Numbered from the stretch's first letter, positions 18,646 through 29,070 are shown. The stretch is 64,000 nt of DNA from Jatrophihabitans endophyticus (GCF_900129455.1 NZ_FQVU01000002.1:372001-436000); one strand, 5' to 3'. Translations and numbers: made by a program. The notes: generated by a model not told the origin, from the sequence alone.

Positions 18646-19671
18646 TTGAGCTCGTCCGCGACGCAGCCGCAGGCCTCGCCGCCCCGTGTGGTGCTGAGCC
18701 GGCGCGCCGTCGGTCTCGTCCTCGTCGTCGAGGGCGTGATCGCGGCGATCGCCGCCGGGGTGGCCCTGCGCGGCACCTTCGGCTGGGCCCTCGTCGTGGT
18801 CGCGGCGCTCTTCGTCCCCGTCTTCGTGGCCTGGCGCCGCGGCCGGTTGCTGCGCCCCGTCCGCGTGACCGACGACCCGCAGCTGCTGCAACGGCTGCAC
18901 GTGGTCGGCGTGACGAGCCGGTCGAGCGGCGACGTCGGTGTCGTGGGCGACCGGCAGGGTTACGCGGCCGGTCTCGAGCTGACCGCCGCGAGCGGCGCGC
19001 GGGTCGACCTCGGCGCCGTCGCCGCCGACCTCGCCGCCGACCCCTGTCACCCGTCGTCGGTGCAGCTGCGGATCACGGCCCTGGCGCCGCCGGGCACCCG
19101 CACGCGCGGTTACGGGGGCCGGCGGCGCGGCACCGCCGTCCCGGTGCACCGGGTGGTGCACCTGGTCGTGCGCTTCGAGCCCGGGCGGGCCGGCGACGTG
19201 GTCGAGAGCCACGGCGGCGGTGCCGCGGGCAGCCGCGCCGCCCTCGTCGCCGCGCTGGACCGGGCCGCGAGCCGGCTGCGGCGGGCCGGCACCCCGGTCC
19301 GGGTGCTGGACACCGCCGCCATCAGCGCCGTGCTCTCCGACGACACCGCGGACGTCCCGGCCCGACTGCTGGTCGCGGACTGCACCTTCGCCGGCGACGT
19401 GCAGCGGCTGCTCGACCTGCTGACCGGCACCGCGCCGCAGCGTTCGGTGCTGTCGTTGTGCGTCGACCTCGCCGACGCCGACCGTTGGCACACGCACGCC
19501 GTCGTCCAAGTCGCCGACCCCGATGCGGGTTTGCTCGCCAGCAGTGTCGACGTGCTCCGCGCCGACGACGCGATCATCGGTCTCGCGCCGCGGTCGGCCA
19601 TGGCCTCGCTCGTGCCGCTCGGCGGCGGTCCGAACGACATCCTGTCCGTGCTGACGCTGGCCCGGCAATGA
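18646..19671 (+). CDS. eccE: EccE, type VII secretion membrane protein
   Basis: 341 residues from the TTG at 18646, supported by GGGAGGG five bases upstream; an ATG-initiated longer frame from 18577 would add 23 residues in the AT-rich promoter zone. Two membrane helices lie at about residues 22-41 and 46-62, followed by a soluble domain (RPVRVTDDPQ onward), the standard EccE topology. EccE sits at the rim of the ESX membrane complex. Its stop overlaps the next start by four bases (ATGA). ESX-4-type loci of mycobacteria lack eccE, so this locus is of the EccE-containing kind. Confidence 0.87.
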   Translation: MSSSATQPQASPPRVVLSRRAVGLVLVVEGVIAAIAAGVALRGTFGWALVVVAALFVPVFVAWRRGRLLRPVRVTDDPQLLQRLHVVGVTSRSSGDVGVVGDRQGYAAGLELTAASGARVDLGAVAADLAADPCHPSSVQLRITALAPPGTRTRGYGGRRRGTAVPVHRVVHLVVRFEPGRAGDVVESHGGGAAGSRAALVAALDRAASRLRRAGTPVRVLDTAAISAVLSDDTADVPARLLVADCTFAGDVQRLLDLLTGTAPQRSVLSLCVDLADADRWHTHAVVQVADPDAGLLASSVDVLRADDAIIGLAPRSAMASLVPLGGGPNDILSVLTLARQ

Positions 19672-20381
19672 CCGCGGGCCCGCGGCACGGTCGCACCGAA
19701 CCACCGCGGGATCCCGCGTGGACGCCCGGCTCCACGGTCGGGGTCCGGCGTCGGCCGTGGGCGCCCGGCCGGCTGCCGTTCGCGGTGGGTGTGCCGACGA
19801 CCGGCATCGAGCTCGGTAGCGACCGCTGGGGCGGGCGGATCGCCTATCCGCTGCTGGATCCGACCCACTCGACCCGGATCGGTGTCGTCGCGCAGCCGCG
19901 CCTCGCCGCGCTGCTCGCCGTCCGGCTGCTGGCGCAGTCGTGCGACCTCACCGTCGTCACCGCCGACGAGCAGCGTTGGCAGCGGCTGGCGGCGCGGGCG
20001 CACACCACCCCGTTCGCCGTGTCGCGCCAGCTGCGCCGCTGGCCACCGGACGCCGCCGCGCCCCCGTTCGCGTTGCTCATCGACATGCCCGACCCGCCGC
20101 CGCCCGGCTTCGCCCGGCAGCCGTGGAGCACCGTCGTCCACGCGGCGTCGGCCGTCCCGCACACGAGCCGGTGGTGGCAGTCGGCGCACCTGGTGCTCGC
20201 CGCGGGCGACGCCGCGCGCGACCTCGCGGTGCTGCGCCCCGGCCTGGCCGCTGCCCTCGCCGAGCGCACCGGCCCGGACGACCTGCTCGCCGTGGGGCAG
20301 GACTTCGTCCGCGTCTTCCGCACGTCGCTGCGACAGGACGAGTTCACCCTGCTGCGCCACATGGATCCGGGCGGGTCGTGA
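19668..20381 (+). CDS. unknown protein coupled to eccE
   Basis: 237 residues; the ATG overlaps the eccE stop by four bases, so the two are translated together. There is no signal peptide or clear membrane helix. The sequence has Arg/Pro-rich segments (VRRRPWAPGRLPF) and an alternating hydrophobic core with IGVVAQPRL and LLIDMPDPP. I do not recognise a family. The tight coupling suggests a cytosolic accessory factor of the secretion system. It is the last gene of the ESX locus; fur follows after 67 bases. Confidence 0.7.
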   Translation: MTAGPRHGRTEPPRDPAWTPGSTVGVRRRPWAPGRLPFAVGVPTTGIELGSDRWGGRIAYPLLDPTHSTRIGVVAQPRLAALLAVRLLAQSCDLTVVTADEQRWQRLAARAHTTPFAVSRQLRRWPPDAAAPPFALLIDMPDPPPPGFARQPWSTVVHAASAVPHTSRWWQSAHLVLAAGDAARDLAVLRPGLAAALAERTGPDDLLAVGQDFVRVFRTSLRQDEFTLLRHMDPGGS

Positions 20382-20413
20382 GGCGAACCGGGACCCCGGC
20401 GAACGCCGCTAAC

Positions 20414-20435
20414 TTGATTCGTTCCAGTAAATCGA
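20414..20435 (+). promoter_or_regulatory. putative FurA-box upstream of fur-katG
   Basis: An imperfect inverted repeat TTGATTC...AAATCGA encloses GTTCCAGT, 14 bases before the fur start codon. From memory it resembles the FurA boxes of mycobacterial and Streptomyces furA-katG promoters (TTGACTCxTTCCAG type), so FurA probably represses its own operon here. Confidence 0.5.
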
Positions 20436-20448
20436 CCAGACTCGACCC

Positions 20449-20892
20449 GTGCCGACGACCGCCGACCTGGAACGCAGGCTGCGCGAGGCCCGGCTGCGGG
20501 TCACCCGGCCGCGGGTCGCCGTGCTGGCCGCCCTGCACGAGCGGCCCCACGCCGACACCGACACCATCATCGGCGACGTCCGCGGCGAGCTCGGCCGCGT
20601 CTCGCACCAGGCCGTCTACGACGTCCTGCGTGCCCTGACCGACGCCGGGCTGGTGCGCCGTATCCAGCCGATCGGGTCGGTGGCGCGCTACGAGTCGCGC
20701 GTCGGCGACAACCACCACCACGTGGTGTGCCGTTCGTGCGGCGCCATCGCCGACATCGACTGTGCCGTCGGCGACGCCCCTTGCCTCACCGCGTCCGACG
20801 ACCACGGCTTCGTCATCGACGAGGCCGAGGTCGTGTACTGGGGTCGGTGCCCCGCCTGCGCCGCGGCGCCCCCACCCGCACCCCGCTCGTGA
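20449..20892 (+). CDS. furA: Fur-family regulator (FurA-type) of katG
   Basis: 147 residues, GTG start. An N-terminal winged helix (residues 10-80, SHQAVYDVLRAL recognition region) is followed by the metal-binding dimer domain with HHH at 89-91, CRSC at 94-97 and CPAC at 134-137. Position directly before katG, with 30 bases between, matches the furA-katG pair of actinobacteria, where the regulator represses both genes and responds to oxidation or iron. The four cysteines fit a structural zinc site. Auto-regulation is suggested by the inverted repeat just upstream. Confidence 0.92.
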   Translation: MPTTADLERRLREARLRVTRPRVAVLAALHERPHADTDTIIGDVRGELGRVSHQAVYDVLRALTDAGLVRRIQPIGSVARYESRVGDNHHHVVCRSCGAIADIDCAVGDAPCLTASDDHGFVIDEAEVVYWGRCPACAAAPPPAPRS

Positions 20893-23163
<2,271 letters not shown>

Positions 23164-23180
23164 CCGTTCGACCGCGCAGA

Positions 23181-23220
23181 CGACGAAGCCCCCGGCCCAC
23201 ACGGGTCGGGGGCTTCGTCG
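23181..23220 (+). terminator. terminator after katG
   Basis: An 18-base arm (CGACGAAGCCCCCGGCCC) pairs with its near-perfect reverse complement around an ACAC loop, 17 bases after the katG stop. There is one G-T pair and no T-run, as is common in GC-rich actinobacteria. Confidence 0.85.
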
Positions 23221-23248
23221 TGTGGCGATGGGTGGGTGCGACGCGGGG

Positions 23249-23761
23249 CTACCGGCGGCGGGACTCGCGCCGCTGGGCGATCCGCTCCCGGCGCTCGTAG
23301 CTGGACGCGCGGTGCCGGTCGACCGAGCGCTGCTCGCGGACGTCCGAGACGCGGCCGGTCGGGTACCCGGCCCGAATCGCCTTGCGGTCGGTGGCGACCA
23401 GGATGTTGACGAAGCTGTAGAGCAGCACCGCGCCGACGAAGGTGAACCCGCTGAGCAGTCGCAGGCTGAGCGAGCCCGGCATCGCGACGAGGTAGATCGT
23501 GAACAGCGGCACCACCAGCAGCGCGGTGCGGCCGAAGTGGCGCAGCCACCACGTCGAGCAGGTCAGGTCGTGCAGCACCCAGGTGCGGTACTCCGCCGGC
23601 AGCGTGCCGCCGAACTCGTAGCGCAGCAGCTTGGCCAGCGGCGGCCGCTTGTGCGCCGCCGCGACGTCCTCCGCCCGCGCGGCGTCCGCCGCGGCCGCGG
23701 GACCGCCCGGGCCTGCGGGGTCACCCGCTGCGGCAGCGTCGTCCGCCATCGTCGCCTCCAT
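23249..23761 (-). CDS. DUF5313-like membrane protein
   Basis: 170 residues from the ATG at 23761; an ATG at 23749 (MADDAAAA) is equally possible. An Ala/Gly/Pro-rich N-terminus of about 35 residues is followed by LAKLLRYEFGGTLPAEYRTWVLHDLTC, which resembles the actinobacterial DUF5313 family, then two membrane helices (about residues 78-95 and 101-120) and a basic Arg-rich tail. Function is unknown. It converges on katG and is divergent from the gene at 23914. Confidence 0.75.
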   Translation of the reverse strand: MEATMADDAAAAGDPAGPGGPAAAADAARAEDVAAAHKRPPLAKLLRYEFGGTLPAEYRTWVLHDLTCSTWWLRHFGRTALLVVPLFTIYLVAMPGSLSLRLLSGFTFVGAVLLYSFVNILVATDRKAIRAGYPTGRVSDVREQRSVDRHRASSYERRERIAQRRESRRR

Positions 23762-23913
23762 CGCACTGTCCTTCGGGGTTCGCGCCGCCCATGGTCGCAG
23801 AACTCGCGGCCCGGCCCGACCCGGCCCGTGGTCGTCACTCAGCAGGGAACGGGCGCGCCCTGCGTGGTGTGGACGTCCCGCTCGACCGGCCGCCGACTTC
23901 CTAAGCTGCGTGC

Positions 23914-24408
23914 ATGGCCGCCAGCGATGCCGCTCTGATCGGGGCGGTGATCACCGCGTCGGTCGCCGTGGTGGTCGCCATCGTCACCCAGGTGTGGACG
24001 TCGCAGCGCTCGCGCATCGACAGGCAGTACGTCTCGCGACGTGCCGGGCTCGCCGAGGCGCAGGACGCGATGCTGGATCTCCGCGAGGCATTGGCCGAGT
24101 ACGGCAGGGGCATCCGCGCGAGCCAGGACCAGCCGGAGCTCGAGGCAGCGAAGCGGACCGCGACCGGACGCTTCGAGACCCGCGTCGCCCGCGTCCACGA
24201 CGACGCGGTCGCCACCGCGATGTCGACGTGGCGATCCGCCGCGGAACGCAGTTTGATCTCTGTCGAGGACCTCAGCGCCCACGTCGAGGACGAGTGGTTC
24301 GCCTACGTCCAGGACTTGTGTCGCGCCGCCCTGATGTCGAGCACCGGTGTCACGACGCAGCGCGACCGGGCGGGCGTGACGGTGCCGGCAGCGCTCGTGG
24401 GTGACTGA
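23914..24408 (+). CDS. small single-span membrane protein
   Basis: 164 residues. A membrane helix at residues 7-25 (ALIGAVITASVAVVVAIVTQV) precedes a long cytosolic helical region with RQYVSRRAGLAEAQDAML and many Arg, Glu and Ala residues, probably coiled-coil. This layout (one N-terminal helix, then helical cytosolic domain) is common among actinobacterial proteins of unknown function. It is convergent with the STAS-like gene at 24418. Confidence 0.65.
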   Translation: MAASDAALIGAVITASVAVVVAIVTQVWTSQRSRIDRQYVSRRAGLAEAQDAMLDLREALAEYGRGIRASQDQPELEAAKRTATGRFETRVARVHDDAVATAMSTWRSAAERSLISVEDLSAHVEDEWFAYVQDLCRAALMSSTGVTTQRDRAGVTVPAALVGD

Positions 24409-24417
24409 GCACGGATG

Positions 24418-24723
24418 TCAGGAGGCGTCGGCGAGCTGCATGGTGTCGACGGTCTCCAGGCCCGCGGATACCTGGTCGGCCGCGGACGCCTCACGCAGGT
24501 GGTGCACGAAGCGGGCCGGCGCACCGACGACGACGAGCCGGTGCGCGTGCCCTTCCAGCAGGATGCGGCGGACCAGCTGGGCTGCGAACGACGACGTCCC
24601 ACTGGTGAGGCTGCGGGCGTCGACGGTGACCGTCTCTTCGGCAACGTCCCCGAGCTGATCGGCGTATTCGTCCGCCAGATCACGGCCGGCGACGAGTGAG
24701 GGCAACTGCAGCGAGGTGGTCAC
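24418..24723 (-). CDS. STAS-like DUF4325-type protein
   Basis: 101 residues from the GTG at 24723, with GGGAG five bases upstream; the longer frame adds 30 basic residues without a site. The sequence (VTVDARSLTSGTSSFAAQLVRRILLEGHAHRL split over two strands and a helix) matches STAS-like DUF4325 proteins, in which a serine-containing loop may serve in regulatory phosphorylation or protein contact. The partner gene at 24810-25652 encodes STAS and GHKL-ATPase-like domains, a combination used in switch modules. It may act as an antagonist-type partner; that role is inferred. Confidence 0.7.
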   Translation of the reverse strand: MTTSLQLPSLVAGRDLADEYADQLGDVAEETVTVDARSLTSGTSSFAAQLVRRILLEGHAHRLVVVGAPARFVHHLREASAADQVSAGLETVDTMQLADAS

Positions 24724-24809
24724 TGGGTCTCCCTTCTTCCGACAACCGCCAACTATGCCGCGGCGACGACCGATTCGCCGACCATTCACAGCAGCCGTTC
24801 GCGCAATAG

Positions 24810-25652
24810 TCACGATAGTCGCGCGGCGTGCCGGCCGCTGGGCAGCGGGATCGTCGCCTCGAACAGCGTTCCCGAGAACGACGCGGCGTTCACCCGCGCG
24901 GTTCGGGTGGTCTCACCGACGACGACCTCCGCGTCGCCGCTCGCGAGCAGGACCGCGCCGCTCAATTCGGTGACCAGCCGAGTGGTCTCCCTGATACCCG
25001 TCCCGCTGTCGGCCTCCAGGTGCCGGCTGACGCCACTCAGCGCGAGATCGATCGCCGTGCGGTGGTCGGTCGCGCCGCGGGGGCGCAGCGTGGACAGGAT
25101 GCCTCGACCGGCATCGCCGATCGCGAACCTCAGCTCGCCCAGGTTGGGCATCGTCTGCGCGGCGACGTAACCGACCGTCTCGGCGTGCTCCTGCACGTTC
25201 ATCCCGATCTCGCAGATGCCCTCCCACAGTGCGTTGGCCAACGCCGGATCGACCGGGGTCACCTTCCCGTGCACCAGCTTCGCCAGCGCCCGCACCTCGT
25301 CGCGCGTCGCGATCGACGAGACTTCCAGCAGCGACCGGGCCCGGTCGTGCTCGACGATGTCGGTCGGCAAGGTGTGCGTCCCACCCAGCCGTTCGATGCT
25401 GGACCCCACCCGCATCCGGGCCGCGTACACGCCGGGGTCGCGTAGCGCCGGCCCGTCGAGATGGAACGCGAGCCCGTCCTCGCGAGCCGCCCGGGCACGG
25501 GCCAGCACGGCGACCATGTGGACCGGACGGATGGTGCGGACGCCGGTCAGATCGACCACCAGGCGCCCGTCGTCCTCGCGGGTGTGCATCGCCGCGAGGT
25601 GCGATTCCATCAGCAGTCCCCCGCGCGCCATCGGACGCGCCCACGGCCACAT
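24810..25652 (-). CDS. STAS plus ATPase-like (GHKL) switch protein
   Basis: 280 residues in the longest form; an ATG 14 codons in (MESHLAAMHT) is a likely alternative start. The N-terminal half contains an STAS-like segment (VVDLTGVRTIRPVHMVAVL). The C-terminal half has N-box-like NALWEGICEIGMNVQEHA, a G1-type GDAGRGI and a GTGIRETTRLV segment, as in GHKL ATPases such as anti-sigma kinases. It precedes the DUF4325-like gene by 86 bases. The pair may control a partner-switching pathway. No sigma factor gene is nearby. Confidence 0.72.
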   Translation of the reverse strand: MWPWARPMARGGLLMESHLAAMHTREDDGRLVVDLTGVRTIRPVHMVAVLARARAAREDGLAFHLDGPALRDPGVYAARMRVGSSIERLGGTHTLPTDIVEHDRARSLLEVSSIATRDEVRALAKLVHGKVTPVDPALANALWEGICEIGMNVQEHAETVGYVAAQTMPNLGELRFAIGDAGRGILSTLRPRGATDHRTAIDLALSGVSRHLEADSGTGIRETTRLVTELSGAVLLASGDAEVVVGETTRTARVNAASFSGTLFEATIPLPSGRHAARLS

Positions 25653-25820
25653 CCACTCTTCGCCATCCTGCCCGCCGTCCCTCCCACTGCTGCCACAACT
25701 GGGCGAGGATCGAGGGCGGCGCGGATCGCGACGTCCGGGGAAGGGAGCGGCCGGGTCGGGTGCGCGGTCGTCGGGGGTGCCACCACGTCAACGACCACGA
25801 GCGGGCTGCATCCTCATGAA
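25653..25820. other. host intergenic stretch at the left edge of the mobile element
   Basis: GC-rich host DNA upstream of the STAS/ATPase-like gene, up to the hairpin at 25821. It presumably holds that gene's promoter. I see no coding frame that is credible on either strand. Confidence 0.4.
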
Positions 25821-25878
25821 GAACTCCCGTATCCGCTGACTGCTCCAAGTGGCTACAGCCCAGCGGAGACGGGAGTTC
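25821..25878 (-). terminator. hairpin, probable original terminator of the tRNA-Ser gene
   Basis: A 17-base arm at 25821-25837 (GAACTCCCGTATCCGCT) pairs with 25862-25878 with one mismatch around a 24-base loop. It ends six bases before the left 14-bp core repeat. Before integration it would have lain directly downstream of the leftward tRNA-Ser gene, so it is likely the tRNA terminator, now 26 kb away. Confidence 0.6.
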
Positions 25879-25883
25879 TCGGT

Positions 25884-25897
25884 GCGGTGGCGGTGGG
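25884..25897 (+). repeat. left attachment core (attL), direct repeat copy 1
   Basis: The 14 bases GCGGTGGCGGTGGG are identical to 51909-51922. Identity extends imperfectly for eight more bases (TTC and AAC shared, two mismatches). The copy here separates GC-rich host DNA from the element. Confidence 0.8.
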
Positions 25898-26001
25898 TTT
25901 CCAACTGGGCGTTAGTCGATCTTGCCGTCAGTCGCAGTCTCCCGCGCAAACGTTGACGTCTAGCGTCGCACTGCGTACGAACACCGCGCGATCTTGCCAA
26001 A

Positions 26002-26014
26002 ATAAAACAAACTA
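26002..26014 (+). repeat. ATAAAACAAACTA arm-type repeat, left copy
   Basis: The same 13-mer lies at 51777-51789 in the same orientation, over the integrase start codon. The two AT-rich sites are about 100-130 bases inside the ends and are candidate integrase or excisionase arm sites. Confidence 0.55.
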
Positions 26015-26024
26015 GCAAACTTGA

Positions 26025-27065
26025 TCATGCCGGATTGGCGATGCGAACGATCATGCGTCGCGCCGTCTCACCGTACGTCGAAACCCCGTCCCCGCGCGCC
26101 TGCACCATCCAGTCTCGCGGCATGCGGGTGAGGTGAGAGGCAGGCAGGCGGGAGGTCCCGAGAAGCACTCCCACGCCGCACAGCATCTTGTCGATGAGGG
26201 AGGTGAGGGTGTTGCTCGACCAGACGCCCGCGAGGAGTGAGTGATAGGTGGCTGCAAGTGTGAGGGTCTGATCGCTCACCGCGTTGCGGGTGACGCCGGA
26301 GAAGTCGCCCAAGAGGATGGGCACGGCGATCACCGTGCAGGAGAGCGCCACAGCGACGTTAAGCATGAAGAAGCGGGCGAGAGAACGTCCCATGCCGAAG
26401 CGCCGTACGCCGTAGCCCCAGACCAGCGCGCCCGCCATATTCACGACGACGAAGGGTAGCGAAGCGCGTCCGTCATAGACCGTCTCGCCGCCGTTGGTGC
26501 CTATGGCTACAAGCACGCCCCACCAGGGACCGAGCACCGTGCTCGCGATGGCTGTTCCCACCATGTCCAGATAGACCGGCAGGCGGGTCACCATCACGAA
26601 CCACCCACCGAAGAGGTTGAGCGCGAGGGAGCAGGCGAGCACCAAGGGCACCACATAGCGACGGGCGTGAACGAGCAGATCCGCGGGCGCAACCACTAGC
26701 TCCTCCGGCGCCTCCTCCTCCACCACCACCGCTGCACTCACGGTGGGCAGTTGCGCCTCGGCGTAACGCTCCTTCCACGAAGCGATCACGGCGTGGTCCG
26801 CGCCGAGCGTCAGCAGCATCTCCTCCACCAGATCCACGTTGAGGCGGCGACGCCCGGTCTGAAAGACCGAGTAGACGGTGGTCTTGCTGACCCGTGCCGC
26901 CGCCTCGCTCGCCCCGTCTGCGCGACGTCGGCGTGCCACCCGTTGTGCGATCTCCGCGTAGGAGGGGGAGCCGGCGGCAGCACGCAAGCGCTGAAGCTCC
27001 ATCACCAACAAGTCCACCGGGTGTTCCGTGCGGACTTCCCGCGCCTCGCTCACGCGCCCCTCCAC
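26025..27065 (-). CDS. XRE-type DNA-binding domain fused to an ECF S-component-like membrane domain
   Basis: 346 residues from a GTG at 27065; a second GTG at 27053 has GGAGGGG three bases upstream. Residues 15-105 form an XRE-like domain with a helix-turn-helix (YAEIAQRVARR...VSKTTVYSVFQTGRRR, about 36-73). An acidic linker is followed from residue 138 by six or so membrane helices with VYLDMVGTAIASTVLGPWWG, which resembles the S-components of energy-coupling factor transporters. Such a fusion suggests a membrane-bound regulator that senses a small molecule and binds DNA. No transporter ATPase is nearby. It is divergent from the Lsr2-like gene and is the last gene at the left end. Confidence 0.8.
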   Translation of the reverse strand: MEGRVSEAREVRTEHPVDLLVMELQRLRAAAGSPSYAEIAQRVARRRRADGASEAAARVSKTTVYSVFQTGRRRLNVDLVEEMLLTLGADHAVIASWKERYAEAQLPTVSAAVVVEEEAPEELVVAPADLLVHARRYVVPLVLACSLALNLFGGWFVMVTRLPVYLDMVGTAIASTVLGPWWGVLVAIGTNGGETVYDGRASLPFVVVNMAGALVWGYGVRRFGMGRSLARFFMLNVAVALSCTVIAVPILLGDFSGVTRNAVSDQTLTLAATYHSLLAGVWSSNTLTSLIDKMLCGVGVLLGTSRLPASHLTRMPRDWMVQARGDGVSTYGETARRMIVRIANPA

Positions 27066-27207
27066 CCTTGATCGGCTTCACCGGGACTTTAGCCGCAGGG
27101 CGGGCGCGCGGGAACTCAAGGAGCTTGCGGTGGCGGGTTGCGCTCTCGCTAGCTCCCGTCACCTTTGGCTCCACACCGCACTGCTCACCAACCTGTGGAG
27201 GCATCCC
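27066..27207. promoter_or_regulatory. divergent promoter region of the XRE-fusion gene and lsr2
   Basis: 142 bases between two opposite starts. It ends with GGAGG at 27197-27201 as the lsr2 ribosome binding site. GATATT is absent here, unlike at many other element promoters. Confidence 0.4.
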
Positions 27208-27675
27208 GTGGCTACCAAGACCATCACCGTGTCCGACCTGTCCGGCGTCACCGACGGCGTGGAGACCATCAGCTTCGCTCTCGCCGGGCAGGCGTACACG
27301 CTCGACCTCACCGCGAAGGAGCGGGAGGAGTTCCTCAAGGCGTTCGAGCGCTACACCGCCGTCGCCACCCCCGCCGCGCACACCCGGGGCGCGAGCAAGC
27401 CGAAGGCGGAGAAGAGCGGTCCCACCCAGGCACAGCTCATGCGCGAGTGGGCGAAGGCGAACGGCGTGGAGCTTCCGGCGAAGGGCGTGGTGCCGAAGGA
27501 GGTGCGTGCCCAGTACCGCGAGGCGATGGCGAAGGACGGCGACGCCACCGCCTCCGCGCCGCAGGTGGAGGTGAAGGCGACGCCCGCGCCCGTCGCGCCG
27601 CCCGCGAAGCAGGCTCCGGCGAAGGCTGCACCCGCCAAGGCGGTCGCGCCGAAGGAGACGTCCGCTAGCAAGTAG
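27208..27675 (+). CDS. Lsr2-like nucleoid protein/xenogeneic silencer
   Basis: 155 residues from the GTG at 27208 with GGAGG six bases upstream. Residues 1-55 (TITVSDLSGV, ETISFALAGQAYTLDLTAKEREEF) match the Lsr2 dimerisation region. Residues 75-110 (REWAKANGVELPAKGVVPKEVRAQYREA in two parts) match the C-terminal DNA-binding domain. The Lsr2 minor-groove RGR is replaced by KGV. A Lys/Ala/Pro-rich tail of 45 residues, rich in PAK-like units, may add basic DNA contacts. Lsr2 silences AT-rich DNA; an element-borne copy could silence the element or host genes. It is divergent from the XRE-fusion gene. Confidence 0.85.
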   Translation: MATKTITVSDLSGVTDGVETISFALAGQAYTLDLTAKEREEFLKAFERYTAVATPAAHTRGASKPKAEKSGPTQAQLMREWAKANGVELPAKGVVPKEVRAQYREAMAKDGDATASAPQVEVKATPAPVAPPAKQAPAKAAPAKAVAPKETSASK

Positions 27676-27692
27676 TCCGGACGCTCCCGGTC

Positions 27693-27724
27693 CTCCCGCT
27701 CGGTCTGCATGGATCGGGCGGGAG
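27693..27724. terminator. terminator between convergent genes
   Basis: Ten-base arms (CTCCCGCTCG and CGGGCGGGAG, one G-T pair) around a 12-base loop. They lie between the convergent lsr2 and 27730-28977 genes and probably stop transcription from both sides. Confidence 0.7.
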
Positions 27725-27729
27725 AGCAG

Positions 27730-28977
27730 TCAGTTCTTGCGCCAGCGGGAGGCGCGCTCGCTCACCTGCGTGGAGACCTTCTTGCCCGTGGTGCGTGCTC
27801 GGTCGTAGGTCTCGTTGCCGAGGCGCTTGGCAGCGTCGACGCCATCGCCGCCCGCGTCGAGAGCCTTGTCCCTCACCTCCGCAACAGCGAGCGCCCACCT
27901 CTTGCCCTCTGCGGGCTGAACGCCTGCCTCGATGCCGACTGTCTCGTGAAACTCGATGACGCCGGTAGCGACGCGGTTGCCGGTCAACGCCAGCGTGGGC
28001 GAGGCGCTTGGATGCCGCAGCACCTTGGCGTTGGCGATCCCAACAACGGCGTTCATTCTGTCCAGCACGTCGCCAGTGGCGGAGGCGAGGAGTGCAAGCC
28101 GTTGCTCCCGCGCCGCCTTCAAACCCATGCGATGGCGATCAAGCTCGTCGGGCGCACTGTCCAACGCGCGGTCCAGTTCAAGCACCGCCACTGCGTCGTG
28201 CAACTGAACGCATCGAGCGAGCACGGCGAGCCATTTGCGAACGTCTGCCTCGGTCTCCTGGGTGGCGTCGACCAGCTCACCCACCTTCTGCTTCTTGTCA
28301 AGCTCGGTGGCGAGGTCACGAAGCTGGCGAACGGCAAGCGCTTGCGTCTTAAGGATGGACTGCGACGTCGCCTGCACCTTCGACCAGGTCACCTCCGAGA
28401 CTCGTCCCACGTGCTCGCGGACGGTCATCGCTTCTTGGATCGCTAGATCAACCGCGTCCATCTCTGCGAGCACCTGATTGAGCTGCATACGCAGCACGCT
28501 GTCGAGCTTCTTGTCGATGGTTTCGAGGTAGTCGGTGATCTCGTCCATCGCCTGCTGCATGGCGAGCTGAGCCATGATGCCGCCGACTCCCGCCAGGACT
28601 GCCGGGTTGCCCGCGATGGACCCCGGCGTCTTCACCAGTTCGAGAAAGCCTTTGCTCTTCCCGTTCTGCGTGAGAACGGTTCGAGCCGTTCCCGGACTGG
28701 AGCCCTTCATGAGCTTGAACTTCTTGAGCTTTTGCGCGGACTCCTCGGTGAGCTTCACCCATCGACCTGCGTTGGCGGCGATCTCCGATCCGCCCTGGGC
28801 GAGCGCACCACTGGCGTTGAGAGCCTTGCTCAGCCGAGGCAGACCAAGCTCCTTCGACTCCAGCCCCTCGGAGGCAAGGAACAGCTCCACCGCTGCGGGA
28901 TCACCGATCACCGCGAGACCGTGCTCGTCGCTGATCAGCTCGATCTCGCCACCGGGGGCGTCGTCGTCCGGCTTCAT
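27730..28977 (-). CDS. unknown protein with coiled-coil-like helical domain
   Basis: 415 residues. The N-terminus is acidic (DDDAPGGEIELISDEHG). Around residues 118-145 there is a hydrophobic stretch (GSIAGNPAVLAGVGGIMAQLAM) that might associate with a membrane. The rest is long helix (ITDYLETIDKKLDSVL, LRDLATELDKKQKVGEL) suited to coiled coils. No known family is recognised. It lies between the Lsr2-like gene (convergent) and the Shedu-like gene (same strand, 93 bases upstream). A pore-forming or structural role is possible but unsupported. Confidence 0.7.
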   Translation of the reverse strand: MKPDDDAPGGEIELISDEHGLAVIGDPAAVELFLASEGLESKELGLPRLSKALNASGALAQGGSEIAANAGRWVKLTEESAQKLKKFKLMKGSSPGTARTVLTQNGKSKGFLELVKTPGSIAGNPAVLAGVGGIMAQLAMQQAMDEITDYLETIDKKLDSVLRMQLNQVLAEMDAVDLAIQEAMTVREHVGRVSEVTWSKVQATSQSILKTQALAVRQLRDLATELDKKQKVGELVDATQETEADVRKWLAVLARCVQLHDAVAVLELDRALDSAPDELDRHRMGLKAAREQRLALLASATGDVLDRMNAVVGIANAKVLRHPSASPTLALTGNRVATGVIEFHETVGIEAGVQPAEGKRWALAVAEVRDKALDAGGDGVDAAKRLGNETYDRARTTGKKVSTQVSERASRWRKN

Positions 28978-29070
28978 GCGGGGAGCGTAAGCGGCACCAC
29001 TGACCTTTTGCGATCCGCTGGCATCACCACGTCCAGTCCTCTGTGCAATCCGCCGGGACAGGGCGGGAGA

